Below, in pieces: positions 38,503-50,006 of a DNA stretch of 64,000 nt. This stretch comes from Stigmatella aurantiaca DW4/3-1. GTDB taxonomy: Bacteria > Myxococcota > Myxococcia > Myxococcales > Myxococcaceae. A model generated the notes under the pieces. The model was not told where the DNA came from. It saw only the letters and a program-made list of their open reading frames with translations, and did not search any database. The stretch lies in assembly GCF_000165485.1 (NCBI RefSeq), contig NC_014623.1:3057501-3121500 (forward strand), in the 5' to 3' direction. Position 1 is the first letter of the stretch, and each line of letters opens with the position of its first letter. The translations under genes were made by a program, and so were the position numbers.

Positions 38503-39443
38503 TCACAACTGCACGTTGATGGCCTTGGCCGTGCCGGACTCCTCGGCGAACTTCGCGTCGAAGCGCAGCGTGGCCACCACCTTCAGCGTGCCCTCGGAGA
38601 TGTCGCGCGCCGACTCGATGCGAATCTGCCGCCAGATGCCGACGTGGATGTTCTTGGGATTGGTCAGCAACACCGCCGTGCGGTCATTCGTCGCACCGAG
38701 GTTCTCCGGCCAGAGGGGGATGGGCCGCACCGGGACGCCCGAGTAGAGGACCGGCGCATCGCCCTCGAGGAACTTGTCGCCGACCGCCGTGGCCCGCTCC
38801 GCGAGCGAGTTCCGGTAGTCCAGGTCTGCGTCTACGCTGGTAAGAGGAACCCCATGCTGCTCTTGTCGCGCAGGTGCTCCGAGGGCAGCGACTTGAGCAA
38901 GTCGCCCAGGACGTCCTTGCTGATGGGCGCGCCGGCCGCGTCCACGACGTTGCTGGTGGCCTGCTTCAGGACGCCGTCCAACGTGGCCAGGAACGGGTCC
39001 GCCGAGGCCGTGTCCCCGTTGACGAGGATCTCCTCCATGTCGCGGCTGATGGCATCCGCGAGCATCTCCATGAGCGTCTGTCGCAGCTCGCCGCGCTCGA
39101 TGCTGTCTTCGAGCACTTCGTCGGAGAGGCGCACCTCGCCCTTGAAGAGCTTCGCGTCCAGCTCCACCTGGGAGAGGTCGGGCTTCACGCGCTGGGCGGC
39201 GGGGACGGCGGTGGCCTCCTGGCCCGGGCGGAGGATGCGGCTGCCGAACTTCAGCTTGGAGAACTGTTGCTTGGGCGCCGCCATCGGGACAACGGTGCAC
39301 TGCTGCAACAGGACGGACTGCTTGATGAGCAGGCGCATGAACTTCTGCGCCTGCGCGGGCTGGAGAATGCCGCCGCCCGCCGTGAGGTCGGCGAGGGCCA
39401 GGTCGGCCTTCTCCAAGAGGGCACGGTTATCGATTCGACTCAT
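38503..39443 (-). CDS. Major capsid protein, one reading-frame break
   Basis: About 313 aa in two frames. The N-terminal 200 residues ([60 protein letters not shown]) are a HK97-fold capsid with the long helix and E-loop region. Frame is lost at TTC CTC TTA CCA GCG TAG (TTA at 38841-38843). The C-terminal domain continues in the -1 frame ([40 protein letters not shown]). A -1 slip, a one-base loss, or a two-base insertion near CTTAC would all explain it. The truncated form would lack the P-domain half. Confidence 0.85.
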
Positions 39444-39488
39444 GAGGGCTTCCTTCAGCGTTGAGGCTTTCTGGGGGCGGGTGGGACG

Positions 39489-40174
39489 TCAGACGTCGTG
39501 GAAGGAGAGGGCCTTGTCGACGCTCTCCCGGTTGAGGGGCTTGTTGAGGTCGAGGGGCCAGCCGACGTCCTCGACGGGGGGCTTGGGCGGGCGCTCTGCG
39601 GGGGTGCTGCTGTTGGGCAGGCCGTGCTGCTTCTCCACGCGTCCCAGTCGCTGGTGCTGCTCCTTCACGGAGCCTTCCAGCGCGCGGACGGCGTCGGTGA
39701 GCTTCGTCAGGCCTTCCATGACGCCGGAGGAGGCGTCGGGGCTCGGCGCGGGCGGAGCCGGCTGAGGAGCCGGCGCGGGATTGGCGGCCTTGGTGCGCGC
39801 CTCGACCTCGTCCTCGGAGTCGTCTTCGTCCTCTTCCAGGGCGTCGGCGAGCGCGCGCAGGTGCTGGGCCACCTCCACCACGCGCACGCCATCGATGCCG
39901 TCCGTGGAGGTCAACGCCTCGACGAGTGCCGTCACCGCTTCGAGGGCCTGTTGGGCTGCGGCGAGGAGGGCGTCATCGGCCTTGGAGGTGTCCGAGGCGG
40001 CGCGGTTGTCGCCCTCGGCCTGCGAGATGTCCTGGGGAGCGTCGTGCATGGTGTCTCCGTCTCGCTTCACCAAGAGGAAGCGGTGCTTGTTGGCGGCCCT
40101 GTCCACGAGGGACACCTCCTCCACCACCATGTCGACGAGGCGGTGGACGGAGGCGGGACCTTGGGTGGTGCTCG

Positions 40175-40178
<4 letters not shown>
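39489..40178 (-). CDS. Scaffold-like / second XkdF-region protein
   Basis: 229 aa. Opening [20 protein letters not shown] followed by [11 protein letters not shown] is the sequence that usually follows the XkdF protease domain in one chain; here it is a separate gene overlapping the upstream stop by four bases. The remainder is Ala/Glu-rich helix ([20 protein letters not shown]), an acidic stretch ([13 protein letters not shown]) and a coiled segment ([20 protein letters not shown]), as in capsid scaffolds. Likely cleaved during head assembly. Confidence 0.65.
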
Positions 40179-41519
<1,341 letters not shown>

Positions 41520-41527
<8 letters not shown>

Positions 41528-41705
41528 CCTGGAGGCCCTCCGGGTCGAAGCCCCACGCCAGCTCTCCCGAGGTGGGGAGGTTGAGGTCGCGAGGCCAGAC
41601 GATGGGCGTCGCCTCGGCCTTGGCCGTGGAGGTCGACTCCTGCGTCGTCGCTTTGCCCTCCGGCGTCGGAGGTGAGGTGGGGGTCGGTGTCGAGGTGGCC
41701 TGCAT
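41520..41705 (-). CDS. Small protein before the methylase-protease gene
   Basis: 61 aa, MQATSTPTPTSPPTPEGKAT then IVWPRDLNLPTSGELAWGFD. Low-complexity N-terminus, conserved-looking C-terminus. It begins 20 bases after late element copy 3 with a GGAG site, and overlaps the methylase-protease start by eight bases, so it may mainly couple translation. Function unknown. Confidence 0.55.
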
Positions 41706-41725
41706 GGCGTTTCGTCTCCGAAAGA

Positions 41726-41757
41726 GACAAAGGCCCGCGGCGCGAAATCGGGGACAT
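41726..41757 (-). promoter_or_regulatory. Late bipartite element, copy 3 (protease/capsid block)
   Basis: On minus: ATGTCCCCGATTT, ten bases, GCCTTTGTC, ending 20 bases before the 61-aa gene. It sits between the MuF stop and that gene. Confidence 0.6.
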
Positions 41758-41760
41758 CAC

Positions 41761-42840
41761 TTAAGTGACGGCGAGCGTCGTGGTGCGGCAGAGGCCGTGG
41801 TACGGCGGGAAGCCCACGCCCGCGTCCGCGAGCTGCCTGTCCGAAGCGAGCGAGCGGAACTCGCCGACGTCGTCGCGTGTGCCGACGGCGGAGCGGAGCA
41901 CCTCGGCCAGGCGCGTCTGTTGGCCTCCTCGGTTGACGTAGAGGACGGCGCGCCCAGTGTCCGCGTCGAGGCGCTCCCTCACCCAGGGCAGCTCCTGCTT
42001 CACGTCCTCCGGCTGCTCGAGTGACTCCAGTCGCTCGAAGCGCTGGAGGGCCTCGCCCACTGAGAACGTCTTCCCATGGAGGAAACGGCACACCTGGGTG
42101 GTGGCCTCGTCGAGGACGGCCTCGATGCGGTAGCGGCGGATGCCGGCCTCGGCGTAGCTGCTCATCTGACTGAAGGAGCGCCCCTGGCCGATGAAGTGGC
42201 TTGCCACCACCTCCCAGTAGAAGGGCGCTCGCTCGATGAGCGCGCCGCGTGCGGCCCGCTCCAAGGACTCGGCGATGTCGCTTCGCCCGAGGCCTGCTTC
42301 CAGTCCCTCGGCCAAGAGCCGCCGTGCCTCCTCGCCGAAGGCGTCCAGCCGGCGCCCGTACTCGTCCCGGACGAAGTTGCCCTGGGTGCGGACGATGTGC
42401 TGGGCAACGCGCTTGTCCATGGCGTTGAAGCGGGCGGCGAGGGCGAGGCCCTGCTCGCGGCGGGCATGGCTGCGGGTGGACGCCACCACCTCCTGGGCTG
42501 CGTCACCGAGGGGCGCCTGGATGCGGGAAGGGATGACGGCTGTCCGCCGGCCCGCGGCCTCCAGGGACTGGGAGACGAGACGCCTGCGCTGGGCCGCCGA
42601 CGTCTTCCTCCAGTCCACGTCAAGGACGGCCACCGCCTCCCGCATGACGTCCACGTCCGCTCGCCCGACGGCGCGGCGAAGGCGCGCGGCGAGCAGGGCC
42701 ACGGCGCGGTCCATGCCTGCGGCGGTGCCGACGTCCAGGGCCTTGGCCACCGGCAGTCTCAGGACGTCTCCCAGGAGGGCGTCCGCCGCCTCCCGCGCTT
42801 CGTGCAGGAGGAGGAGGCTGTCAGCGGGGACCGTGCACAC
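41761..42840 (-). CDS. MuF-like head morphogenesis protein
   Basis: 359 aa from the GTG at 42840 (CTVPADSLLLLHEAREAADA), with AGGAGG six bases upstream. The C-terminal part carries the phage MuF signature: ALIERAPFYWEVVASHFIGQ, RIEAVLDEATTQVCRFLHGK, FPPYHGLCRTTTLAV; C and H residues form the typical LDxxTxxxCxxxxG...HPxCR layout. MuF proteins bind the portal and enter the head, and can be fused to toxins; no toxin domain is evident here. Confidence 0.82.
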   Translation of the reverse strand: MCTVPADSLLLLHEAREAADALLGDVLRLPVAKALDVGTAAGMDRAVALLAARLRRAVGRADVDVMREAVAVLDVDWRKTSAAQRRRLVSQSLEAAGRRTAVIPSRIQAPLGDAAQEVVASTRSHARREQGLALAARFNAMDKRVAQHIVRTQGNFVRDEYGRRLDAFGEEARRLLAEGLEAGLGRSDIAESLERAARGALIERAPFYWEVVASHFIGQGRSFSQMSSYAEAGIRRYRIEAVLDEATTQVCRFLHGKTFSVGEALQRFERLESLEQPEDVKQELPWVRERLDADTGRAVLYVNRGGQQTRLAEVLRSAVGTRDDVGEFRSLASDRQLADAGVGFPPYHGLCRTTTLAVT

Positions 42841-43098
42841 AGGGCACCTCCTGCGCCACCAGCTCCACGGGACTGCGGCGCCTGGCGCGCACTTCGACAC
42901 CCGCCGGAGTGGGGGAGAAGACGACGTCGTGGCTGGCCGCGCACCTGTCACACAGGGCGAAGACGAGGAGGCCGTTGCGCCACAGCGTCGTCGTCTCCTC
43001 CAGGGGACCGCGCTTTCGGCACATGCGGCACTCCAGGACACCGCGCTCGGCGTCGGCCTGGGCCTGGAGCACCCACGCGCGCTGAAGCTGCTCAGGCG

Positions 43099-43102
<4 letters not shown>
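42821..43102 (-). CDS. Zinc-ribbon protein between portal and MuF
   Basis: 93 aa: LECRMCRKRGPLEETTTLWR and VFALCDRCAASHDVV give two CxxC knuckles about 28 residues apart, a zinc ribbon. ATGA overlap with the portal stop and a 20-base overlap with the MuF gene indicate coupled translation. A small Zn protein at this position may act in head assembly or DNA packaging; not recognised further. Confidence 0.65.
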
Positions 43103-44894
<1,792 letters not shown>

Positions 44895-44898
<4 letters not shown>

Positions 44899-45095
44899 AG
44901 ACGGTCCTCCACGTAAGCCAGGAGGCCCGTGGGGGTGTGAGAGATGGCGCGAACGCGCTGGCCGCGTGCCGCCAACTCGGCGTGGACTGCCTCCAGCAGT
45001 CCGTCGTGGGTGGAGGACTCGACGGTGAACTCCGGCCCGGGGTGTGGCGCGCCCGAGGGAGAGGCGAGGACGAAGACTCTGACGACGCTCTGCAC
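44895..45095 (-). CDS. Small protein before the portal, 66 aa
   Basis: Chosen start: GTG at 45095 (VQSVVRVFVLASPSGAPHPG) with GGGAGG close by. The C-terminus reads LLEAVHAELAARGQRVRAIS then HTPTGLLAYVEDRL. It overlaps the portal start by four bases. The frame is open farther upstream to the late element copy 4, so a longer product from a non-standard start cannot be excluded. Function unknown. Confidence 0.5.
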
Positions 45096-45192
45096 ACAGG
45101 CCTCCCGGACCAAGTGGAGGCAAGGCGCGCGGTGGGAGGGGTGCCCTCGATGTGCGAGGGCGTTGGGGGCCGCGCGCCTCACCTCCAGCGAG

Positions 45193-45224
45193 GACAAAGG
45201 CTTCGGGCCCCATTTCGGGGACAT
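45193..45224 (-). promoter_or_regulatory. Late bipartite element, copy 4 (portal block)
   Basis: On minus: ATGTCCCCGAAAT, ten bases, GCCTTTGTC, with the same TGGAGG sequence following as in other copies. It precedes the portal block by 98 bases when the 66-aa start at 45095 is used. Confidence 0.55.
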
Positions 45225-45506
45225 CGATGCGTTCTTGGGATGGACAAGACGGCGGGACACCTTGTCCTTCTTCAAGATTTGGAGCGTGGCTGTGCGCGAC
45301 AGCCAGGGGCGGTTCCGGTGGCGGGGATGTCGTAGATCGCTGCTCGTGAGTTCGCACGACCAGCGCCATGTGCCGGACAGCAGTGCCCAATCCGTGACTG
45401 GCTGCTGGAGTCTGCTGCCCCTGTTGAGCGGTTGAATCTCCGCAGTAGCACCATCCCTAGGGAATGACGCTTCAGGGCGCAGCAGACCAAATGGAGTTGC
45501 TCGCTG

Positions 45507-46448
45507 CTACGTCGGCGCCTTCTCGGCACGGGCACATTGCTGGATGCTGTCGAGGCGGATGAAGAACTCTTGCCCTTCGCCAAATTGCCCGATGTTGAGG
45601 GGGACACGCGCGTGCGGATTATGGACGAAGATGAAGTCGTGCCCGGCCACGCAGCCACGAGTCTCAGGCCGATTCTTGGGGCCGTATGGATCGAATAGAA
45701 CGCCGGTGACTTCACCTGCGTCTGGTGTGAGGAAGAGCCGTGAAGGCACGTTGCTTCCACGGCTCTTACGGAACGAGGGGCGAGGCATCGGTGGCCCTCG
45801 TCTTGACCGACCAGAGTGAAGGTCAACGAGGAACGGCGAATCGCCCAGCCCGAATAGCACCTTTACGATCAACGGTGCTTCTCCTGGCGTCTGATGGTCT
45901 GTCAGTGGAATCTGAACCCCGCTGATGGCGATAATGAGGCCATCGTTCGGGGCCACCAGTTGGGCCTGGATGGCTCGCTCAAACTGCTCGCGCTTCTTGG
46001 CTATCGAGTTCAGATAACGAAGGCCGGTGGTCCGTTCGATCTCGGCCCCAAACAGAAGCGTGTCGTTGGGTGCCCATACTTGGTCGGCACCCTCTCCGCT
46101 CCGAGGTGCGGTTGCTTCGACCCAAACGGTACGTCCTTCTTTAAGTCGGATCCCATAATCCATCCCAGCGCCCCGTCGCGGGGACGGAACCAAGTCGATG
46201 CCCCAGCCGGCCAGTATGCAGGCAAGCCGCATTTCCCAGATTCGTTCTGGGCACTCCGCTGGGAATCGCGCCAGGAAGTCAGGGTCCGCCAGTCCTAGTT
46301 GCTTGAACTTGGTCCAGCACTCTTCGAGGTACTCGCAGTCAAGTTCGCAGTCGTCACGAAGGTGTTTGTAGGTGGTATAACCCGGTTCCTCTAGATCGGG
46401 ACCTGTGTAGTGGAACAGCTCGCTAGGCTTGGGGCTCACTCGTGGCAC
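45507..46448 (-). CDS. Unrecognised protein, possible PD-(D/E)XK-like fold
   Basis: 313 aa, lower GC than the phage genes around it. ERIWEMRLACILAGWGIDLV followed by GMDYGIRLKEGRTVWVEATA has an E...D...(E)xT spacing reminiscent of restriction-endonuclease folds, but the usual lysine is absent, so an inactive or different fold is equally possible. The C-terminal half includes VKVLFGLGDSPFLVDLHSGR. Minus strand, between the terminase-side cargo and the portal block: a moron by position and composition. Confidence 0.45.
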   Translation of the reverse strand: MPRVSPKPSELFHYTGPDLEEPGYTTYKHLRDDCELDCEYLEECWTKFKQLGLADPDFLARFPAECPERIWEMRLACILAGWGIDLVPSPRRGAGMDYGIRLKEGRTVWVEATAPRSGEGADQVWAPNDTLLFGAEIERTTGLRYLNSIAKKREQFERAIQAQLVAPNDGLIIAISGVQIPLTDHQTPGEAPLIVKVLFGLGDSPFLVDLHSGRSRRGPPMPRPSFRKSRGSNVPSRLFLTPDAGEVTGVLFDPYGPKNRPETRGCVAGHDFIFVHNPHARVPLNIGQFGEGQEFFIRLDSIQQCARAEKAPT

Positions 46449-46763
46449 GCCTCCTCACGTAGGCCAATTAAGCGCCAGAACGCTGATGCCCACAAACAAC
46501 CTGGTCTGGGGGCGCTTCCCACGGCTGCTTCGTGACGCACGAGGACCCCTCCTCCACGCCGGCTATGAGGGATTGGAGTTCTGCGTCCACTGCCGTGCGT
46601 AGCGCGCCGACGACGCCCCCCGACGCAGACTGGACGTCCTGACGCGCGCTGCGTCCTCACCAAGAGCCGGTCGCCCGAATCTGCCTCTCCATGGCAGGCC
46701 CGGCCTGGCATCGCCGTCCATGACGAACACGTTGAAGCCCCTCTTCAACGCGGAGGAGACACC
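46449..46763. other. Intergenic, no gene seen
   Basis: 315 bases between divergent genes. It should hold the promoters for the 45.5-kb gene (minus) and the lysin-like gene (plus). No element I can name; a minus ORF here lacks protein character. Confidence 0.4.
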
Positions 46764-47666
46764 ATGGACACCTACCGTGTCGCGAGGTTGCCCGCGCGGT
46801 TGCATGGCTTCGCACTGCCGGACACGAGCACGCAGCCCGGAGGCTACGTCGAGGCGGGGGACCACCTCGTGCTCGAGGAGAAGGCCAACCACCCCACGCC
46901 TGACACCGACTACGCCCGGCTGCTGGTGTCGAAGCTCGGCGTGCTCGATACCTGGGTGTGCACGCGCTGGCGCACGCAGCGCTACGCAACGCTCGTCTCC
47001 CAGGAGCGCGCGCCTGCCATGGCCCGGCTGTCGTTCGACAGCGAGCCGCTGGCCATCTCGGAAGAGCGGTTCACCACGCTCCTGGGGGCGTTCCTCGACT
47101 ACAGGTATGACGGGAGCCGGGCGTACTACCCGTGGGCGCTGCCGGGCGTTCGTGTCCAACTCGCGCCGCCCCGGTTGAACAACTGCTGCACCTTCGTCGA
47201 ATGCTTGTTGGTGAAGGCTTTCTCCGAGGCGCACGGCGCGGCCTTCTCGTGGGACATGCGTCGCCACCGGCAGATGATGATCGCCTCCACGGCCGACTAC
47301 TTCTCCCCGGTGACGGCAGCCATCGAGTCCGGCATGGCCCTGCCGGCGCCATCGGCGGATGTGCCGCCCCTCCCCTGGACACTCATCCAGGGGTGGCGCA
47401 GCCAGTGGGGCTCTGGGCACACGTTCCTCGTCGTGGACCACCACGCTGAGACGGACAAGGCGCTGGTACTGGAGTCGAACTTCGCCTTCGGGCTCGACGG
47501 CGTCGGCTACCGAGGCCTCGGCAACCTGCGGGACATTGGACTCCATCCGCCTGCGCAGTGGTGGACGAGGAGCGAGGTGTGGACGTGGCGCCGCATCTGC
47601 TCGACGTACCCCTTCCGGCGGCAGGCCTGGCTGAAGGTCAAGGCTCACAAACCGCCGAACCTCTAA
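46764..47666 (+). CDS. SH3b + NlpC/P60-like putative endolysin
   Basis: 300 aa; GGAGGAGACACC precedes the ATG. Residues about 1-75 (GGYVEAGDHLVLEEKANH, VSKLGVLDTWVCTRWRTQRY) look like a bacterial SH3 cell-wall-binding domain. Residues 125-300 look like a cysteine amidase: LNNCCTFVECLLVKAF provides the nucleophile, SGHTFLVVDHHAETDK the His, and VLESNFAFG a polar third residue, the C-H-N order of NlpC/P60. Function inferred: peptidoglycan hydrolysis at lysis. A decayed second copy lies at 49.3-49.8 kb. Confidence 0.6.
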   Translation: MDTYRVARLPARLHGFALPDTSTQPGGYVEAGDHLVLEEKANHPTPDTDYARLLVSKLGVLDTWVCTRWRTQRYATLVSQERAPAMARLSFDSEPLAISEERFTTLLGAFLDYRYDGSRAYYPWALPGVRVQLAPPRLNNCCTFVECLLVKAFSEAHGAAFSWDMRRHRQMMIASTADYFSPVTAAIESGMALPAPSADVPPLPWTLIQGWRSQWGSGHTFLVVDHHAETDKALVLESNFAFGLDGVGYRGLGNLRDIGLHPPAQWWTRSEVWTWRRICSTYPFRRQAWLKVKAHKPPNL

Positions 47667-47825
47667 TATGACCCGGTCCCTTCGGACTCATTTCCAAGGG
47701 AATGGGGCGCTCTGGCGGGGGCTCCGACAGGAATAGGGAGGCAGTGACCGAGGCGCACTAATAGTGCGGGTTGGCCTCGACTTTCTCTGCGGGGGCGAGC
47801 AAGCTTTCGCTTGGGAGGGATCCCC

Positions 47826-49091
47826 ATGGCACTTCGAACAGCCTCAATTGTGGTCCTCTGCATGTTTGCATCCCCGGCCGCCACTCAGCCTGCGCCACCT
47901 GAAGAGCGCTGCGCAGACGTCCTAAGAGTTGGATTGCAAGATGTTTTTCAATTCAGCGGAAGCTACTCGCTCGAACGCGCGATGTACCAGAAATTCTGCT
48001 CGGATGAGAGCACGACGCTCGGGAGGAGTGGCGACCTTGAAGTGGAGGGGTACGGAGCCTTGGGCCTCTCGCAGAATGACGAATTTAAGAAGAGCATTTG
48101 CGACACGAAGACCGATGATATCAAGCTGAATACAGCTATCGCCATGTACTCGAAGTACCTATCTAGATACACACCAAATGCTATCGCGGCGTGGTCTGAG
48201 TGCATTCAGAATGTGCGCTCAAGCGGTGAGGAGAGCGGAGCGTTCGCAAAGGTCACGAGCTATGATCCAAAGGATGGACGTTTCGTTCTGGAGCTGGGTT
48301 GGCGTCGCATCGGCACGTCCGTGCCGCCACAAACAAGGTCCTTCGAGTTCGGGACGGTAAAGTGTACCGGTCCGCTTCCAAAGGCGAATGATAGGCTGGA
48401 CGAAGGTGCCGAGCGGTTCAGTTGCCAACGAGCGGTGACGCCTGGCTCGCCTCGACAGATGTTGATCTGGAACCTTAAGCACAAGGCTGGTAACCGGCAG
48501 CTAAAGATGACTGTGTCAGATGGGCCGATTCTCCCTGCCATTACACAGCTATGCGAGCGTCCTGATGCTTGGCGTCATAGGCAATGCAACCGCTGCGATG
48601 CGGACCTCACAAAGGATCCTAGGAACTGCGGCTCATGTGGGACTGTTTGCGCAGGCGGACAGTGTGCCGACGGATTCTGCACGTCCTGTGTGCTGGCGTT
48701 CGAGGAAAAGACGCACGCGCCGACGGCTGTTTCTCCGGTGTACCAGTTGACCTGCAAGAATATGCGCCCGGGCACTCTAGTCTCCGTAGCCGGGTCAGGA
48801 ACGATGGACTCTACCCTGGACATCGCGAGCAACGCGGGCAGGGGAATCAAGTACTGGACCGATTCGCTTCTCCAGAGTTCGCTGTGCACAGCGCCGCTCA
48901 ACGGATTGCTTGATGGCGAGCGGCCACCTAAGCTGAACTTCGCGTGCGCTGGTACTGTTCCGAAAAGTGCCGGCTACCGTGGAACGGATGTCACAGCCGA
49001 CGTCTTTGTGAGCAGATGCCAGCGCGACTACGGAACTAACGTTTGCCTGATGAAGAGCGACTGGAAGCTCTCCATCGGAGCGCAACAATAG
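47826..49091 (+). CDS. Secreted Cys-rich protein, myxobacterial type
   Basis: 421 aa from the ATG at 47826, with GGGAGG seven bases upstream. Signal peptide (ALRTASIVVLCMFASPAATQ). The centre holds CNRCDADLTKDPRNCGSCGT followed by VCAGGQCADGFC, a Cys-rich knot common in secreted myxobacterial proteins. The remainder (LELGWRRIGTSVPPQTRSFE; VYQLTCKNMRPGTLVSVAGS) has no assigned domain. GC is lower than in phage structural genes. Probably host-derived cargo between lysis and packaging genes; function unknown. Confidence 0.65.
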   Translation: MALRTASIVVLCMFASPAATQPAPPEERCADVLRVGLQDVFQFSGSYSLERAMYQKFCSDESTTLGRSGDLEVEGYGALGLSQNDEFKKSICDTKTDDIKLNTAIAMYSKYLSRYTPNAIAAWSECIQNVRSSGEESGAFAKVTSYDPKDGRFVLELGWRRIGTSVPPQTRSFEFGTVKCTGPLPKANDRLDEGAERFSCQRAVTPGSPRQMLIWNLKHKAGNRQLKMTVSDGPILPAITQLCERPDAWRHRQCNRCDADLTKDPRNCGSCGTVCAGGQCADGFCTSCVLAFEEKTHAPTAVSPVYQLTCKNMRPGTLVSVAGSGTMDSTLDIASNAGRGIKYWTDSLLQSSLCTAPLNGLLDGERPPKLNFACAGTVPKSAGYRGTDVTADVFVSRCQRDYGTNVCLMKSDWKLSIGAQQ

Positions 49092-49334
49092 GCCGCCGTC
49101 CCGACGCTGCAGTGGTTGCGCATCACTTAATAGGTAGCGGGCGCGGCAAGTGGCATCGTCGCCCCCCGCGCATCGGTTCGTCGACGAGCAGCTTCCTACC
49201 GGCTTCGCCCAGGTCTCCGTGCGCCCTATCGCCAGCGCTCGGGCTGGGCATCAGCTTGAGCTCCTCCGTGGCCGCGCGCATTAGGTCATCGACGAGTGGC
49301 TCCTCACCAGTTCCGCCCCGACTGCCGCTGCCCA
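49092..49334. other. Spacer with no intact gene
   Basis: 243 bases between the secreted-protein gene and the decayed lysin copy. No intact gene seen; this interval shows no obvious similarity to the 5' part of the lysin gene. Confidence 0.35.
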
Positions 49335-49844
49335 CTGGCGCCACCCAAGCTGAACAACTGCTGCACCTTCGTCGAGGGCTTGTTGGTGAAGGCATTCTCC
49401 GAGGCGCATCGCGCGGCCTTCTCGTGGGACGTGCGTCGCCACCCCGGCAGATGATGATTGCCTCCACCCAGGACTACTTCTCCCGCCGTGACGGCGGCCG
49501 TCGAGTCCGGCATGGCCCTGATGGCGCCGTCGGCGGATGTGCCGCCTCACCCCTGGACACTTATCCAGGGGTGGCGCAGCCAGTGGGGCTCAGGGCACAC
49601 CTTCCTCGTCGTGGACTTCCACCCGGAGACGGACAAGGTGCTGGTGCTGGAGTCCAACGCTGCCTACGGGCTCGACGGCGTCGGCTACCGTGGCCTCGGC
49701 AACCTGCGCGACGTCGTCCTCCAGCCGCCCGCGCAGTGGTGGACGCGGAGAGAGGTGTGGACGTGGCATCGCATCTGCTCGACGTACCCCTTCCGGAGGC
49801 AGACATGGTTGAAGGTCGAAGGGTGCGGGCTCAGGGGGATTTAG
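49335..49844 (+). pseudogene. Decayed second copy of the lysin-like gene
   Basis: Matches the C-terminal 175 residues of the 46.8-kb gene (LNNCCTFVEGLLVKAF; SGHTFLVVDFHPETDKVLVL; GVGYRGLGNLRDVVLQPPAQ). The SH3 part and the start are missing. Two small insertions break the frame: CC in GCCACCCCGGCAG near 49445, and one base in TTCTCCCGCCGTGA near 49487. The nucleotide divergence shows the duplication is not recent. Confidence 0.8.
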
Positions 49845-50006
49845 CTCTACTCAAGCTGGCATACGTCACGAGAGCCTTCGAGTGGAGCTAACCAGTTAAG
49901 TTCGCTTGGACAGAGCAGGGATGCATGGCGGTTAGAAATCTGCTGATTGGCGCGTCTTGCCGCGCTGCGTCTGTCTGGGCGCTAGGTTTTATTGTATAGG
50001 GTAGCG

